Shown piece after piece: positions 43,672 through 52,363 of a DNA stretch of 64,000 nucleotides. Position 1 is the first letter of the stretch; each line of letters opens with the position of its first letter. Made by a program: the position numbers and the translations under genes. Under the pieces are notes generated by a model. The model did no database searches. It was not told the DNA's origin and was given only the letters and a program-made list of their open reading frames with translations. This stretch comes from Aliiroseovarius sp. F47248L (lineage in GTDB: Bacteria; Pseudomonadota; Alphaproteobacteria; Rhodobacterales; Rhodobacteraceae), in the NCBI RefSeq assembly GCF_023016085.1, contig NZ_JALKBF010000001.1, positions 2,875,194 through 2,939,193 of the forward strand. The letters run 5' to 3'.

Positions 43672-44574
43672 ATGACGGATCTCAGCAGGCCAAAAAACGA
43701 AGACACCCCGAAAGGGCTGGGGTTGGCGATTTCAGCCTATTTCCTGTGGGGATTTCTTCCGCTTTACATGAAGGCCGTGTCTCATATGCCCGCGATTGAA
43801 GTCGTGGCGCACCGCGTCATCTGGTCGGTGCCTGTGGCGGGGGTTATTCTGATTGCGTCCGGTCGTACCCGTGCCTTGCGCGAAGCGATTGCCAATCCGC
43901 GGATGTTGCTTCTGGCAGTACTGACCGCTGGATTGATTTCGGTAAACTGGGGCATCTACGTCTGGGCAATCGCGCACGAACAGACCCTAGAAGCCGCGCT
44001 GGGCTATTATATTAACCCATTGTTTTCGATTTTTCTCGGAACGGTCTTGCTGGGCGAACGAATGAACCGCGCGCAGATGGTTGCCGTGGCGTTAGCCTTT
44101 ATCGCGGTCGTGATCCTGACGCTTGACGCGGGCAGACTGCCGGTGGTGGCAATTGGCCTGACTCTGACATGGGGGTTTTATGCGCTGTGCAAGAAATCCC
44201 TGCCCATTGGCCCCAATCAGGGCTTTTTGCTCGAGGTGCTGATCTTGTTGATCCCCGCGCTGGTATGTATGGCGTGGCTGACCGCGCAGGGGCAAAGCCA
44301 TTTCCTGCTTACCGGTTTGGACACCGCACTTTTGCTGGGCTGCGGCGTGGTGACGGCGGTTCCCTTGATGCTCTATGCCAATGGCGCGAAGCTTTTGCGG
44401 CTGTCGACCATCGCGATCCTGCAATACATCGCACCAACGATGATCTTTCTGGTTGCGGTCTTCGTGTTTGACGAGCCGTTCGTCGGGGCCAAGCGGATCG
44501 CCTTTCCGCTGATCTGGCTGGCGTTGGTGATCTATACCACCACAATGCTGCGTGGGATGCGTCGCCGCCACTGA
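43672..44574 (+). CDS. rarD: EamA-family transporter RarD
   Basis: A 300-residue inner-membrane protein with about ten hydrophobic helices in two EamA repeats. GLAISAYFLWGFLPLYMKAV, NWGIYVWAI, LGYYINPLFSIFLG and LQYIAPTMIFLVAVFVF are RarD signatures. Related proteins export amino acids or metabolites; RarD itself was linked to chloramphenicol sensitivity but its substrate is unknown. AGAGGAAGGAG precedes the ATG. Confidence 0.93.
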   Translation: MTDLSRPKNEDTPKGLGLAISAYFLWGFLPLYMKAVSHMPAIEVVAHRVIWSVPVAGVILIASGRTRALREAIANPRMLLLAVLTAGLISVNWGIYVWAIAHEQTLEAALGYYINPLFSIFLGTVLLGERMNRAQMVAVALAFIAVVILTLDAGRLPVVAIGLTLTWGFYALCKKSLPIGPNQGFLLEVLILLIPALVCMAWLTAQGQSHFLLTGLDTALLLGCGVVTAVPLMLYANGAKLLRLSTIAILQYIAPTMIFLVAVFVFDEPFVGAKRIAFPLIWLALVIYTTTMLRGMRRRH

Positions 44575-44612
44575 CTCTTGTCGGCAGCCGTCACACAGGC
44601 TATCCCGCGCGC

Positions 44613-45260
44613 ATGTCTGACGAATATCTGCCACCCGATGACCCGCTAGTGATCGTCCATCAAGATCACGAGCTTTTGTTGGTCGACAAACCTGCAGGGC
44701 TGTTGTCCGTGCCGGGCAAGGGCGAACATCTGGCCGATTGCCTGATTGCGCGTATTCAGGCGGTGTTTCCCGACGCGCTTCTGGTGCATCGGCTGGATCG
44801 GGACACATCGGGCATTATGGTGTTTGCGATGACCCCACACGCCCAACGGCACTTGGGCCTTCAGTTTGAAAAGCGGCAAGTGAAAAAAGTTTATGTCGCC
44901 CGCGTTTGGGGGCATGTGCCAGAGCGTGAGGGCATCGTTGATCTGCCGCTGATTGTTGATTGGCCAAATCGCCCCAAGCAACACGTGGATTTCGAGAACG
45001 GAAAGCCCGCGATCACCAATTGGAAGGTTCTGAAATACGAGGATGACGCCACGCGCATGCGGCTGTTCCCCCAAACTGGGCGCAGCCATCAGTTGCGGGT
45101 TCATATGAAGGAAATCGGCCACTCCATCCTAGGCGACCCATTCTATGCTGAAGGCGAGGCACGCAATGCTCCGCGCTTGATGCTACACGCCGAAAGCCTG
45201 CGTGTGCGGCACCCGGATGGCGGAAAAGGGCTGACCTTCAAGGCCAAATGCCCTTTCTGA
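44613..45260 (+). CDS. RluA-family RNA pseudouridine synthase
   Basis: A 215-residue pseudouridine synthase. The catalytic Asp62 is in HRLDRDTSGIMVFA (59-72); TGRSHQLRVHM and the closing LMLHAESLRV are present. It lacks an S4 domain, as in RluA, which modifies 23S rRNA U746 and tRNA U32. Target here is inferred. It starts 38 bases after rarD. Confidence 0.92.
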   Translation: MSDEYLPPDDPLVIVHQDHELLLVDKPAGLLSVPGKGEHLADCLIARIQAVFPDALLVHRLDRDTSGIMVFAMTPHAQRHLGLQFEKRQVKKVYVARVWGHVPEREGIVDLPLIVDWPNRPKQHVDFENGKPAITNWKVLKYEDDATRMRLFPQTGRSHQLRVHMKEIGHSILGDPFYAEGEARNAPRLMLHAESLRVRHPDGGKGLTFKAKCPF

Positions 45261-45339
45261 TGGGTATGACCTAGAGTCAGTTCCCCTTGTCGCCCGCATC
45301 GCTTCCTGATTGACTGGCCCAACGTTTGAGGAGTCCCAC

Positions 45340-46467
45340 ATGATCCAGCCTGTCATTTCTGGCACCGGGGTGTTCACACCCGCACAAACCATCACCAATG
45401 CCGAGCTTGTCGAAGCGTTTAACGCTTATGCTGACAAGCAGAATGCCGAACATGCAGATGCCATTGCTGCGGGTGAGGCTCAGCCGATTGGGCATTCCAG
45501 TGAAGATTTCATTGTCTCGGCCTCGGGCATCCACCAGCGTTATGTCATGGACAAGATCGGTGTGCTGGATCCAGACATCATGCACCCGACGCTGCGCGAA
45601 CGCAGGGATGATGAACCCGGCATCATGACCGAGATGGGTGTGGATGCCTGTAAAAAGGCGCTGGTACTGGCGGGACGCACAGCAGACGAAGTTGACCTGA
45701 TCATCTGTGCTGCGTCGAACCATGAACGCGCCTATCCCGCAATTGCGATTGAAATCCAAGAGGCACTTGGCGCGGGTGGGTTTGGGTTCGATATGAACGT
45801 CGCCTGTTCTTCGGCCACTTTCGGCATTCAGGCCGCCGCCGACATGATCCGGTCGGGGTCGGTCAAACGCGCGTTGGTGGTGAATCCCGAGATCTGTTCG
45901 GCGCATCTGGAATGGCGCGACCGCGATTGCCATTTCATCTTTGGCGATGTGGCCACCGCCACCCTGATCGAACGGAAAGAGGACGCCAAGGGCGACCATT
46001 TCGACATCTTGTCGACCCGCTGCCTGACCCAGTTTTCCAACAACATCCGCAACAACAACGGTTTCCTGCGTCGCACGCGCGAGGCAGGCGAAGACCTGCC
46101 GGATCGTCGTGACATGCAGTTTATGCAGAACGGGCGCAAAGTGTTCAAGGAAGTGCTGCCGATCGTGTCGAAGCACATTCTGGACCATATCGGCGACATC
46201 GGCGTCACGCCCGATGACTTGAAACGCCTCTGGCTGCATCAGGCCAATAAGACCATGAATGATTTCATCGGCAAGAAGGTTCTGGGCCGCACACCGGAAG
46301 AAGGTGAACAGCCCAATATCCTGCAAGACTATGCCAACACGTCCTCGGCCGGGTCGATCATCGCGTTCTCGAAATACTCGGACGACCTGGCGCCGGGGGA
46401 TACCGGGGTGATCTGTTCCTTCGGCGCGGGGTATTCGGTCGGGTCGGTGGTGGTGCGACGCGCCTGA
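45340..46467 (+). CDS. Beta-ketoacyl-ACP synthase III-like enzyme
   Basis: A 375-residue thiolase-fold condensing enzyme with the KAS III triad: Cys156 (NVACSSATFG), His300 (LHQAN) and Asn333 (YANTSSAGS). It is about 50 residues longer than E. coli FabH, with an insertion after the start (residues ~30-55), and resembles the FabH2/PA3286 type that takes medium-chain acyl-CoA. ATG 45340 follows GAGGAG. A canonical fabH beside plsX is not in the window, so this is probably an accessory copy. Confidence 0.9.
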   Translation: MIQPVISGTGVFTPAQTITNAELVEAFNAYADKQNAEHADAIAAGEAQPIGHSSEDFIVSASGIHQRYVMDKIGVLDPDIMHPTLRERRDDEPGIMTEMGVDACKKALVLAGRTADEVDLIICAASNHERAYPAIAIEIQEALGAGGFGFDMNVACSSATFGIQAAADMIRSGSVKRALVVNPEICSAHLEWRDRDCHFIFGDVATATLIERKEDAKGDHFDILSTRCLTQFSNNIRNNNGFLRRTREAGEDLPDRRDMQFMQNGRKVFKEVLPIVSKHILDHIGDIGVTPDDLKRLWLHQANKTMNDFIGKKVLGRTPEEGEQPNILQDYANTSSAGSIIAFSKYSDDLAPGDTGVICSFGAGYSVGSVVVRRA

Positions 46468-46533
46468 CGGCGCAAAGTGATCCAAAGCGGTTCTTTCGGC
46501 GTATCAATTAAGTAACAACGCGCTGGGGATGAT

Positions 46534-47061
46534 ATGAAACTGAGACTTTCCGCTTTGGCCTTTGCGCTTTTGATTGGCTGTAGTGGCGCACCTGATCTGG
46601 ATGATCCCAAGCTTAGCACCCGAAATTTGAACCTTGAAGAGTTCTTTCAGGGTAAAACTGTCGCCCATGGGCAGTTTCAAGACCTGTTCGGCAATGTAAA
46701 GCGACGCTTTGAAGTTGATATCAATGGCACGTGGGATGGGCAGACCCTGACGCTGGTCGAGGATTTCATCTATGCCGATGGTAGCACCGAGCAGCGCATC
46801 TGGACCTTAAACAAAACAGGTGACGATACATGGTCTGGCACCGCGCCCGGCGTGATTGGACAGGCAACCGGTGAAGAGCGTGGCGATACGTTTAACTGGA
46901 CCTATCGCATCGACCTGCCCGGTCGGGACGGAAAAACCACCCGTGTCGATTTTGATGACTGGATGTGGTTGTTATCTGATGATCGTGTGTTGAACCGAGC
47001 CTATGTGAAGAAATTTGGGATCACGGTGGGTGAGGCCATCATCGTGTTTGAAAAACGCTGA
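46534..47061 (+). CDS. DUF3833 lipoprotein
   Basis: A 175-residue protein with signal peptide and lipobox LIGC (Cys16). The domain shows FQGKTVAHGQFQDLFGNVKRRFEVDI, typical of DUF3833, and WMWLLSDDRVLNRAYVKKFG near the end. Function unknown; likely envelope-anchored lipocalin-like fold. Follows the KAS III gene by 66 bases and ends at a hairpin terminator. Confidence 0.88.
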   Translation: MKLRLSALAFALLIGCSGAPDLDDPKLSTRNLNLEEFFQGKTVAHGQFQDLFGNVKRRFEVDINGTWDGQTLTLVEDFIYADGSTEQRIWTLNKTGDDTWSGTAPGVIGQATGEERGDTFNWTYRIDLPGRDGKTTRVDFDDWMWLLSDDRVLNRAYVKKFGITVGEAIIVFEKR

Positions 47062-47064
47062 CCC

Positions 47065-47094
47065 ACAAAAAAGGCCCGCAGATCGCGGGCCTTT
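47065..47094 (-). terminator. Terminator between convergent DUF3833 and aldehyde dehydrogenase genes
   Basis: AAAGGCCCGC (47070-47079) pairs with GCGGGCCTTT (47085-47094), 10 bp, loop AGATC. The A run at 47066-47072 becomes a T tract on the minus strand, so it best serves the aldehyde dehydrogenase gene; on the + strand it may act weakly for DUF3833. Confidence 0.88.
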
Positions 47095-47113
47095 CGAGTT
47101 GTATGTCTTCGGA

Positions 47114-48553
47114 TCAGTCGTTCGACCAGCCCGACACGGCTTTGACCTCAAGGAAATCCTCGATCCCCAGAACGCCGCCCTCGCGCCCGTTGCCGGACTG
47201 CTTATAGCCACCGAAAGGCGAGCCTGCGGCGCGGGATGTGCCGTTCATTTCGACCATGCCGGACCGCATCTTACGGGCCACGCGATTGGCGCGCTGGCCG
47301 TCCTGTGTCTGGACATAGTTGGTCAAGCCATAAACGGTGTCGTTGGCGATCTCGATGGCGTCCTCTTCGGTGTCGAAGGGAATCATCGCCATCACCGGGC
47401 CGAAGATTTCTTCGCGGGCGATGGTCATCTGGTTGTTTACGTCCGCAAAGACTGTCGGTTTCACATAGTAGCCCTTGTTCAAACCCTCAGGGCGACCAGT
47501 ACCGCCAGCGATCAGGCGCGCCCCTTCGTCGATGCCAGCCTGGATCAGGTCCTGGATCTTGTTCCACTGGGCTTCGCTGACCACGGGGCCGATATGACGG
47601 CCTTCCTGATTGGCGGGGCCAACCTGAACCTTCTCGGCGGCTTCGCGCGCGGTTTCGATAGCTTGTTCATAGACGCCGCGTTGTACCAACACCCGCGACG
47701 GAGCGTTGCAGCTTTGACCGGTGTTTTGCATCATGTGCATCACGCCCCGTTTCACTGCCTTATCGTCAGCATCGTCAAAGATGATGTTGGCACCTTTGCC
47801 GCCCAGTTCTAGAGACACGCGCTTGAGCGTATCGGCGGCAGCTTTCGAAATGGCAATGCCTGCGCGCGTCGAACCGGTGAAGCTTACCATGTCCACATCG
47901 GGATGGGTGGACAGTTGCGTGCCGACGCCCATGCCGTCGCCGTTCACCATGTTATAGACACCAGCGGGGAAGCCCGCTTCGTCCACAATCTCGCTCCAGA
48001 CGATCGAGGAGAGCGGTGCGATTTCGGAAGGTTTCAAAACCATGGTGCATCCTGCCGCCATCGCCGCCACGACCTTCAGCGAAACCTGATTCATCGGCCA
48101 GTTCCACGGCGTGATCAGCGCGCATACGCCAATGGGTTCATAGAGAAGACGATCATTCGGCGCATGAGCACCCAACATCTTGTCGAATTCGAAATCCTTG
48201 AACGCCGTGATGAAGTTCTGGATGTGCCACGTGCCCGATCCAGCCTGCGCGGTGCGGGCCAGATCAATCGGGGCACCCATTTCCACGCTCATCGCTTCGG
48301 CCAGATCGTCCGAGCGCTTCTGATAGACATTCAGAAGGGTTTCGATCAGCGCCAGACGGTCTTCTTTCTTTGAGAAGCCCCAATCGACAAAAGCCGCTTT
48401 GGCCGCAGCGACGGCAGCGTCGGTGTCTGCTTGATCGCCCAGCGAAATGACCGCGCAAACCTCTTCGGTCGACGGGTCGATGACATTCAGGTCTTTGGGC
48501 GCGGCGGGTGCCACCCATTGGCCGTTGATATAGAAGTCGCGTTTTTCGATCAT
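47114..48553 (-). CDS. NAD(P)-dependent aldehyde dehydrogenase
   Basis: A 479-residue ALDH. Active-site residues are Cys282 (NTGQSCNAPSR), Glu249 (LELGGKG), Asn151 (PWNWP) and Lys174 (KPSE). Substrate unassigned; the general class oxidises aliphatic or aromatic aldehydes. ATG 48553 follows AAGGAGACTGGA; the frame opens at 48634. It ends in a strong terminator. Confidence 0.93.
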   Translation of the reverse strand: MIEKRDFYINGQWVAPAAPKDLNVIDPSTEEVCAVISLGDQADTDAAVAAAKAAFVDWGFSKKEDRLALIETLLNVYQKRSDDLAEAMSVEMGAPIDLARTAQAGSGTWHIQNFITAFKDFEFDKMLGAHAPNDRLLYEPIGVCALITPWNWPMNQVSLKVVAAMAAGCTMVLKPSEIAPLSSIVWSEIVDEAGFPAGVYNMVNGDGMGVGTQLSTHPDVDMVSFTGSTRAGIAISKAAADTLKRVSLELGGKGANIIFDDADDKAVKRGVMHMMQNTGQSCNAPSRVLVQRGVYEQAIETAREAAEKVQVGPANQEGRHIGPVVSEAQWNKIQDLIQAGIDEGARLIAGGTGRPEGLNKGYYVKPTVFADVNNQMTIAREEIFGPVMAMIPFDTEEDAIEIANDTVYGLTNYVQTQDGQRANRVARKMRSGMVEMNGTSRAAGSPFGGYKQSGNGREGGVLGIEDFLEVKAVSGWSND

Positions 48554-48624
48554 TCCAGTCTCCTTGGTCGGATTTGCCTGCACTCTGGCACCGGGAATTG
48601 TCCGGCGCAACCCACGGAAACAAG

Positions 48625-48636
48625 ATTTGATCAAAT
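48625..48636. promoter_or_regulatory. 12-bp perfect palindrome between ALDH and peroxiredoxin genes
   Basis: ATTTGATCAAAT, 71 bases upstream of the ALDH start on its minus-strand promoter side. Possible operator. It lacks the 4-base central gap of an FNR box. Confidence 0.3.
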
Positions 48637-48743
48637 TATGGGGGTGCGACGATTTAATTGCGCCTTATCCCGCTCAGGGTCTTTAAAAAAGCGAAACAGG
48701 CCGTAACTCTATGACAAGCAAACACCTGGACAGGAGAGACCAC

Positions 48744-49397
48744 ATGGGACTTCGCATAAACGACACCGTGCCAAATTTTACAGCGGAAACGGATCAGGGA
48801 AAAATCAAATTTCACGACTGGATTGGTGATGAATGGGCCATCTTGTTTTCCCACCCCAAAGATTACACCCCCGTCTGCACGACCGAGTTCGGCGCAGTTG
48901 CCCAGCTTGCGGATGAATGGGAGAAACGTGGCACCAAAGTGATCGGTCTGTCCGTGGACAGTGCTGCTGAACATGTTAGCTGGAAAAAAGATATCGAGGG
49001 CTATTCGGGCGCTAAGGCCAGCTTCCCGATCATTGCCGACGAAGATCTGGCTGTGTCCAAGATGTTCGACATGTTGCCCGCTGATGCCTATCTGCCCGAC
49101 GGACGCACAGCGGCTGATTCCGCATCTGTCCGGTCTGTGTTCATCATCTCGCCTGACAAAAAGGTGCAGCTGATCATGACCTATCCGATGTCAGTGGGTC
49201 GCAACTTTGCCGAAGTGCTGCGCGCACTGGATGGTCTTCAAGCCACCTTTGGCACCCCGATCGCCACACCTGCCAACTGGGTCAAAGGGCAGGACGTGAT
49301 TGTTGCGTTGTCGTTGAGTGACGACGAAGCAAAAGCCAAATTTGGTGATGTCGATATCAAACTGCCTTATCTACGCACCACGGCTGACCCAAGCTAA
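48744..49397 (+). CDS. 1-Cys peroxiredoxin (Prx6 type)
   Basis: A 217-residue thiol peroxidase. The only cysteine is Cys45 in DYTPVCTTEFG, so it is a true 1-Cys enzyme. The C-terminal dimerisation arm (TPANWVKGQDVIVALSLSDDEA) is typical of the Prx6 branch. It would reduce peroxides with an outside thiol donor. CAGGAGAG precedes ATG 48744. Its stop overlaps the convergent tetR stop, and its terminator lies inside the tetR coding region. Confidence 0.95.
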   Translation: MGLRINDTVPNFTAETDQGKIKFHDWIGDEWAILFSHPKDYTPVCTTEFGAVAQLADEWEKRGTKVIGLSVDSAAEHVSWKKDIEGYSGAKASFPIIADEDLAVSKMFDMLPADAYLPDGRTAADSASVRSVFIISPDKKVQLIMTYPMSVGRNFAEVLRALDGLQATFGTPIATPANWVKGQDVIVALSLSDDEAKAKFGDVDIKLPYLRTTADPS

Positions 49398-49993
49398 GGC
49401 GCCAACAAGATATGAAAACGCGCGAGTGTCTGGCTCGCGCGTCTTTCGATTTCCACTAACGACGGTGCTGCGACCTGACCGATGGCGCGTCTGATCTGCA
49501 GGTCGCCTACCAGAAGATCCAGAAACAGTGAAACTGCGTCGTCGGTAGTTTCGAACATTAGTTCACCTTCGTCCTTTGCCCGCTCAAGCGTTTCGGCAAT
49601 CAGCGGCGCAATTGTGTTACGACCAGATTTCATGATTGCCTGACCAAGAATGCCGGAGCTATCTGCCGCAGCAGCCCGGTTTAAAGCGATGGCCTGATCG
49701 CTGACAAGAACACCAAGCAAAGCGGGAGCAATACGGGCGAGTATCTGTGACGGCGTCGTTTTTGTGCGCAGATGTTCTTCCAACATTGACTTCAGGTCGG
49801 CCGCGTTGCGCGCCACCAAAGCACTAAACAAACCAGTCTTATCCCCATACCAGCGATACAGAGTCTCGTTCGAGGCTTTGGCCTGCTTGGCGATCGCGAG
49901 CATTGATGCGCCTGCAAACCCCTTGTCTTCCAAGACGCGATAGGCGGCCAGTTCGATCTGTTTTTGCCGCTTGGTTCGGGTGTCATCTTTCAT
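49394..49993 (-). CDS. TetR/AcrR-family regulator
   Basis: A 199-residue repressor. The N-terminal helix-turn-helix (GFAGASMLAIAKQAKASNETLYRWYGDK, in segments ~24-52) is canonical; the C-terminal ligand domain is variable. Two near-identical operators lie in the 89 bases between it and the divergent membrane-protein gene, so it very likely represses both. The 3' end overlaps the peroxiredoxin stop by 4 bases and carries that gene's terminator hairpin. Confidence 0.92.
   Translation of the reverse strand: MKDDTRTKRQKQIELAAYRVLEDKGFAGASMLAIAKQAKASNETLYRWYGDKTGLFSALVARNAADLKSMLEEHLRTKTTPSQILARIAPALLGVLVSDQAIALNRAAAADSSGILGQAIMKSGRNTIAPLIAETLERAKDEGELMFETTDDAVSLFLDLLVGDLQIRRAIGQVAAPSLVEIERRASQTLARFHILLAP
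49418..49446 (+). terminator. Peroxiredoxin terminator embedded in tetR coding sequence
   Basis: ACGCGCGAG (49418-49426) pairs with CTCGCGCGT (49434-49442), a perfect 9-bp stem with a 7-base loop, then CTTT. It lies 20 bases after the peroxiredoxin stop but inside the last codons of the convergent tetR gene. Confidence 0.7.
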
Positions 49994-50020
49994 GATGGCT
50001 CACTTTTCTGTTGACCAGAG

Positions 50021-50038
50021 CCGTACACATGAATACGG
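50021..50038. promoter_or_regulatory. TetR operator 1
   Basis: CCGTACACATGAATACGG has perfect CCGTA/TACGG ends and agrees with its own reverse complement at 14 of 18 positions. It lies 28 bases upstream of tetR's start. Confidence 0.72.
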
Positions 50039-50048
50039 ATATAGGCAA

Positions 50049-50066
50049 GCGTACACATAATTACGG
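50049..50066. promoter_or_regulatory. TetR operator 2
   Basis: GCGTACACATAATTACGG repeats operator 1 in the same orientation; over the 20-base stretch from CGTACACAT to GGATA the two copies differ at two positions. Start-to-start distance is 28 bases. It ends 16 bases before the membrane-protein ATG. Confidence 0.72.
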
Positions 50067-50082
50067 ATAAGGAGTCGCTAAA

Positions 50083-50460
50083 ATGCTGACCCGACCTACT
50101 GAAACCGCTGTTGCAGGGCTTGTCATGCTGATCATCTTGCAGGCCATTATGCTAATGTCATTGTTTGCAGGTCTTGCGCCGCATCCACCCGCGAAGATCC
50201 CTCTGGGCGGCATCGCGCCAATACTCGCTGTAAGCTTTGCTGTTGCGTCTGCGGCAATTATCCTTGGGCCGGTTTCGTCAGGGGCAGGGCGAGCTTTTGC
50301 CTTGCTCGCCGTGGTAATCGCGTTGTTGTCATTCGGGCCGCAAAAATTCGTTGATGGTCAGTTCGCACTTATCTGGCCCGCTGTTATTCTGGGTCAGATT
50401 TCAGCGATTATGGTTCTGATCGGTATATTTGTGAAACCCGTGCAAAAGCCTGTGAGGTAA
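50083..50460 (+). CDS. Small four-helix membrane protein
   Basis: A 125-residue hydrophobic protein with four predicted membrane helices (about 10-32, 43-64, 68-84, 92-115) and a GPQKFVDGQFALIWP loop. I recognise no family motif with certainty. AAGGAG precedes the ATG. The divergent TetR gene and paired operators suggest inducible expression, perhaps by a toxic compound; a role in efflux or membrane defence is speculation. Confidence 0.8.
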   Translation: MLTRPTETAVAGLVMLIILQAIMLMSLFAGLAPHPPAKIPLGGIAPILAVSFAVASAAIILGPVSSGAGRAFALLAVVIALLSFGPQKFVDGQFALIWPAVILGQISAIMVLIGIFVKPVQKPVR

Positions 50461-50464
50461 ACCA

Positions 50465-50489
50465 AAAAGCCCGACTTGATCGCCGGGTT
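50465..50489 (-). terminator. Possible terminator after the DUF2783 gene
   Basis: On the minus strand CCCG pairs with CGGG across a 10-base loop, followed by CTTTTT. The stem is short. It lies downstream of the DUF2783 stop and at the 3' end of the membrane-protein gene. Confidence 0.35.
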
Positions 50490-50512
50490 GCCTGCACTTT
50501 GTGTAACCAGTT

Positions 50513-50707
50513 CTAATCAGGTAACCCTGCAGCATTCACCGCCTGGCTTAGCACGTCACGGTCGCCAATATGGTTGGCTAGAATCAGAATCAAGCGCGCG
50601 TTCAAGGCATCGCTGTCATCTTTCGACAAACCTTCATGGGCGGCCAGAAGCTCTGCGTAGAAATCATCAGCGCGGTTGATGTTCGGTGTCAGGATAAGTT
50701 CAGTCAT
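50513..50707 (-). CDS. DUF2783 small protein, partner of the FAD hydroxylase
   Basis: A 64-residue acidic-helical protein (LILTPNINRADDFYAELLAAHEGL, in parts; then LNARLILILANHIGD). DUF2783 proteins are usually encoded next to FAD monooxygenases. It starts 5 bases after the hydroxylase stop, so translation is linked. The tiny coupling protein MhaB of the Pseudomonas putida 3-hydroxyphenylacetate hydroxylase (from memory) is a tempting analogy; whether it is homologous I cannot tell. Confidence 0.85.
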   Translation of the reverse strand: MTELILTPNINRADDFYAELLAAHEGLSKDDSDALNARLILILANHIGDRDVLSQAVNAAGLPD

Positions 50708-50712
50708 TTCGG

Positions 50713-52323
50713 TTACTCCTTCCCCGTCGCACGACGAATTGCGGCGCGGAACAGATTTTCATCAAAGCTGGGGCGGCGGGCGGCGACGTGCTGGTCGGGC
50801 CGGATCAGATACACTGCGCTGGGCGCGTGGCCCAGATAGCGTTCATTCAACGCCCCGGTTTTATCGTCCCTAACGGACAGCGCCAGACGTTCGACCGTAA
50901 TCCCACCTTCTTCGATGACATCCGGTGCGTCAGCGTCGATGGTGAGCAAAGTGAATTTATTACCTAGTTTCGGCAACAGGTACTCATCCCCTAACGGCAC
51001 ATCAGGACAAGGTGAACCGGGACGTGTTTTGATTGGCCCGTCCAGAGCGTCGGCGGAATTCAACGGTGAGCCATCATAGGTACAGGGAACCGACAGTCGG
51101 CCCGAATTTACCAAAGGACGGGCAAACTCGTAATGCTCGGCCAAATCCAGAACGGAGTCGCGAAGCAGGAGACTCATCTCGGATTTTGGGGTGATGAAAT
51201 CGGTCGAGCGGGTCGAATTCAGGATGTTTTCATCCGCGCCATGGATACGTTCAATGTCATAGCTGTCCAGCAATGCTTCATCAGCCTTGCCGTCGATCAC
51301 CAGTTTCAGTTTCCAACCAAGGTTGTCGGTGTCTTGCAGGCCCGAGTTCGCACCCCTTGCGCCGAAGGGCGATACTTGGTGCGCGGCATCACCTGCGAAC
51401 AGCACGTGGCCATAGCGGAACTTCTCCATCCGGCGGCACTGGAATGTATAGATCGAGACCCATTCAAGCTCAAAGTCCACGTCGTCGCCCAGCATGGCTT
51501 TTAAGCGCGGGATCACATTTTCGGGTTTCTTTTCTTCGTCTTTGTCGATGTCCCAACCCAGTTGCAGGTCAATGCGCCACACGCCATCGGGTTGCTTGTG
51601 TAGAAGGGCGGACTGGCCGCGGTTGAAGGGCGGGTCGAACCAGAACCAACGCTCGGTGGGGAAATCTGCCTCCATGATTACGTCGGCGATCAGAAAGTTG
51701 TCTTCAAACACGCGTCCGACGAAATCCAGACCCAGCATCTGCCGCGTCGGAGAGCCAGCACCATCGCAAGCGATCAGCCAATCGGCTTCAATGTTGTATG
51801 ATCCTTCCGGGGTATCGATTTCCAGCGTCGCGTGGGTCGGATGGGTGCCAATGGCCGTGACTTTGTTGGCGCCACGAATTTCGATAGGTGCGCCTTCGGC
51901 CTCCAATTCGCGCACGCGATTTACCAGGTATTCCTCGAAATAGTATTGCTGAAGATTGATAAACGCCGGACGCTGGTGACCTTTCTCGGGCAGAAGCTCG
52001 AACTTATAGACCTCGCGATCGTCAAAGAATACCTTGCCGACATCCCATTTGACACCCTTGTCGACCATGGCTTGACCACATCCGAGCCGATCAAGGATTT
52101 CCAGCGGTCGCTTGGCAAAACAGATCGCACGCGAGCCGAAGCTGACCTTATCGTTTTCATCTACGATAACGACTTTCACCCCCTGTTGGGCGAGGTCAAT
52201 CCCCATGCCAAGCCCAACGGGTCCGGCACCGATAATCACCACCGGATGGCGTACGGACGCTGATGCGTCCTGATCGGGGCTGCGCTGATAGGAATAAAGC
52301 GGGACTTCGAAAATCTTGTTCAT
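50713..52323 (-). CDS. FAD-dependent aromatic hydroxylase (MhpA/MhaA-like)
   Basis: A 536-residue class A flavoprotein monooxygenase. GAGPVGLGMGIDLA (33-46) binds FAD, CDGAGSPTR is the DG motif, and GDAAHQVSPFGARGANSG the second FAD motif. The C-terminal thioredoxin-like extension fits the phenol/3-hydroxyphenylpropionate hydroxylase group. Beside homogentisate-cleaving genes, and with a shared operator, it may feed homogentisate by ring hydroxylation, e.g. of 3-hydroxyphenylacetate (inference). GGAGGAGAACCGC precedes the ATG; frame opens at 52434. Confidence 0.88.
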   Translation of the reverse strand: MNKIFEVPLYSYQRSPDQDASASVRHPVVIIGAGPVGLGMGIDLAQQGVKVVIVDENDKVSFGSRAICFAKRPLEILDRLGCGQAMVDKGVKWDVGKVFFDDREVYKFELLPEKGHQRPAFINLQQYYFEEYLVNRVRELEAEGAPIEIRGANKVTAIGTHPTHATLEIDTPEGSYNIEADWLIACDGAGSPTRQMLGLDFVGRVFEDNFLIADVIMEADFPTERWFWFDPPFNRGQSALLHKQPDGVWRIDLQLGWDIDKDEEKKPENVIPRLKAMLGDDVDFELEWVSIYTFQCRRMEKFRYGHVLFAGDAAHQVSPFGARGANSGLQDTDNLGWKLKLVIDGKADEALLDSYDIERIHGADENILNSTRSTDFITPKSEMSLLLRDSVLDLAEHYEFARPLVNSGRLSVPCTYDGSPLNSADALDGPIKTRPGSPCPDVPLGDEYLLPKLGNKFTLLTIDADAPDVIEEGGITVERLALSVRDDKTGALNERYLGHAPSAVYLIRPDQHVAARRPSFDENLFRAAIRRATGKE

Positions 52324-52363
52324 GCGGTTCTCCTCCGGCTGGCGATGGTCGCCGATACGCATT

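Noticed and set aside
45277..46485. 402-codon minus-strand frame opposite the KAS III gene
   Set aside because: Antisense to a gene with complete catalytic residues; the translation has no family features.
47015..47812. 265-codon + strand frame opposite aldehyde dehydrogenase
   Set aside because: Runs through the terminator hairpin and antisense to a complete enzyme.
48625..48636. FNR/NnrR box between the ALDH and peroxiredoxin genes
   Set aside because: FNR boxes are TTGAT-N4-ATCAA; here TTGATCAA has no central gap, so it was kept only as an unnamed palindrome.
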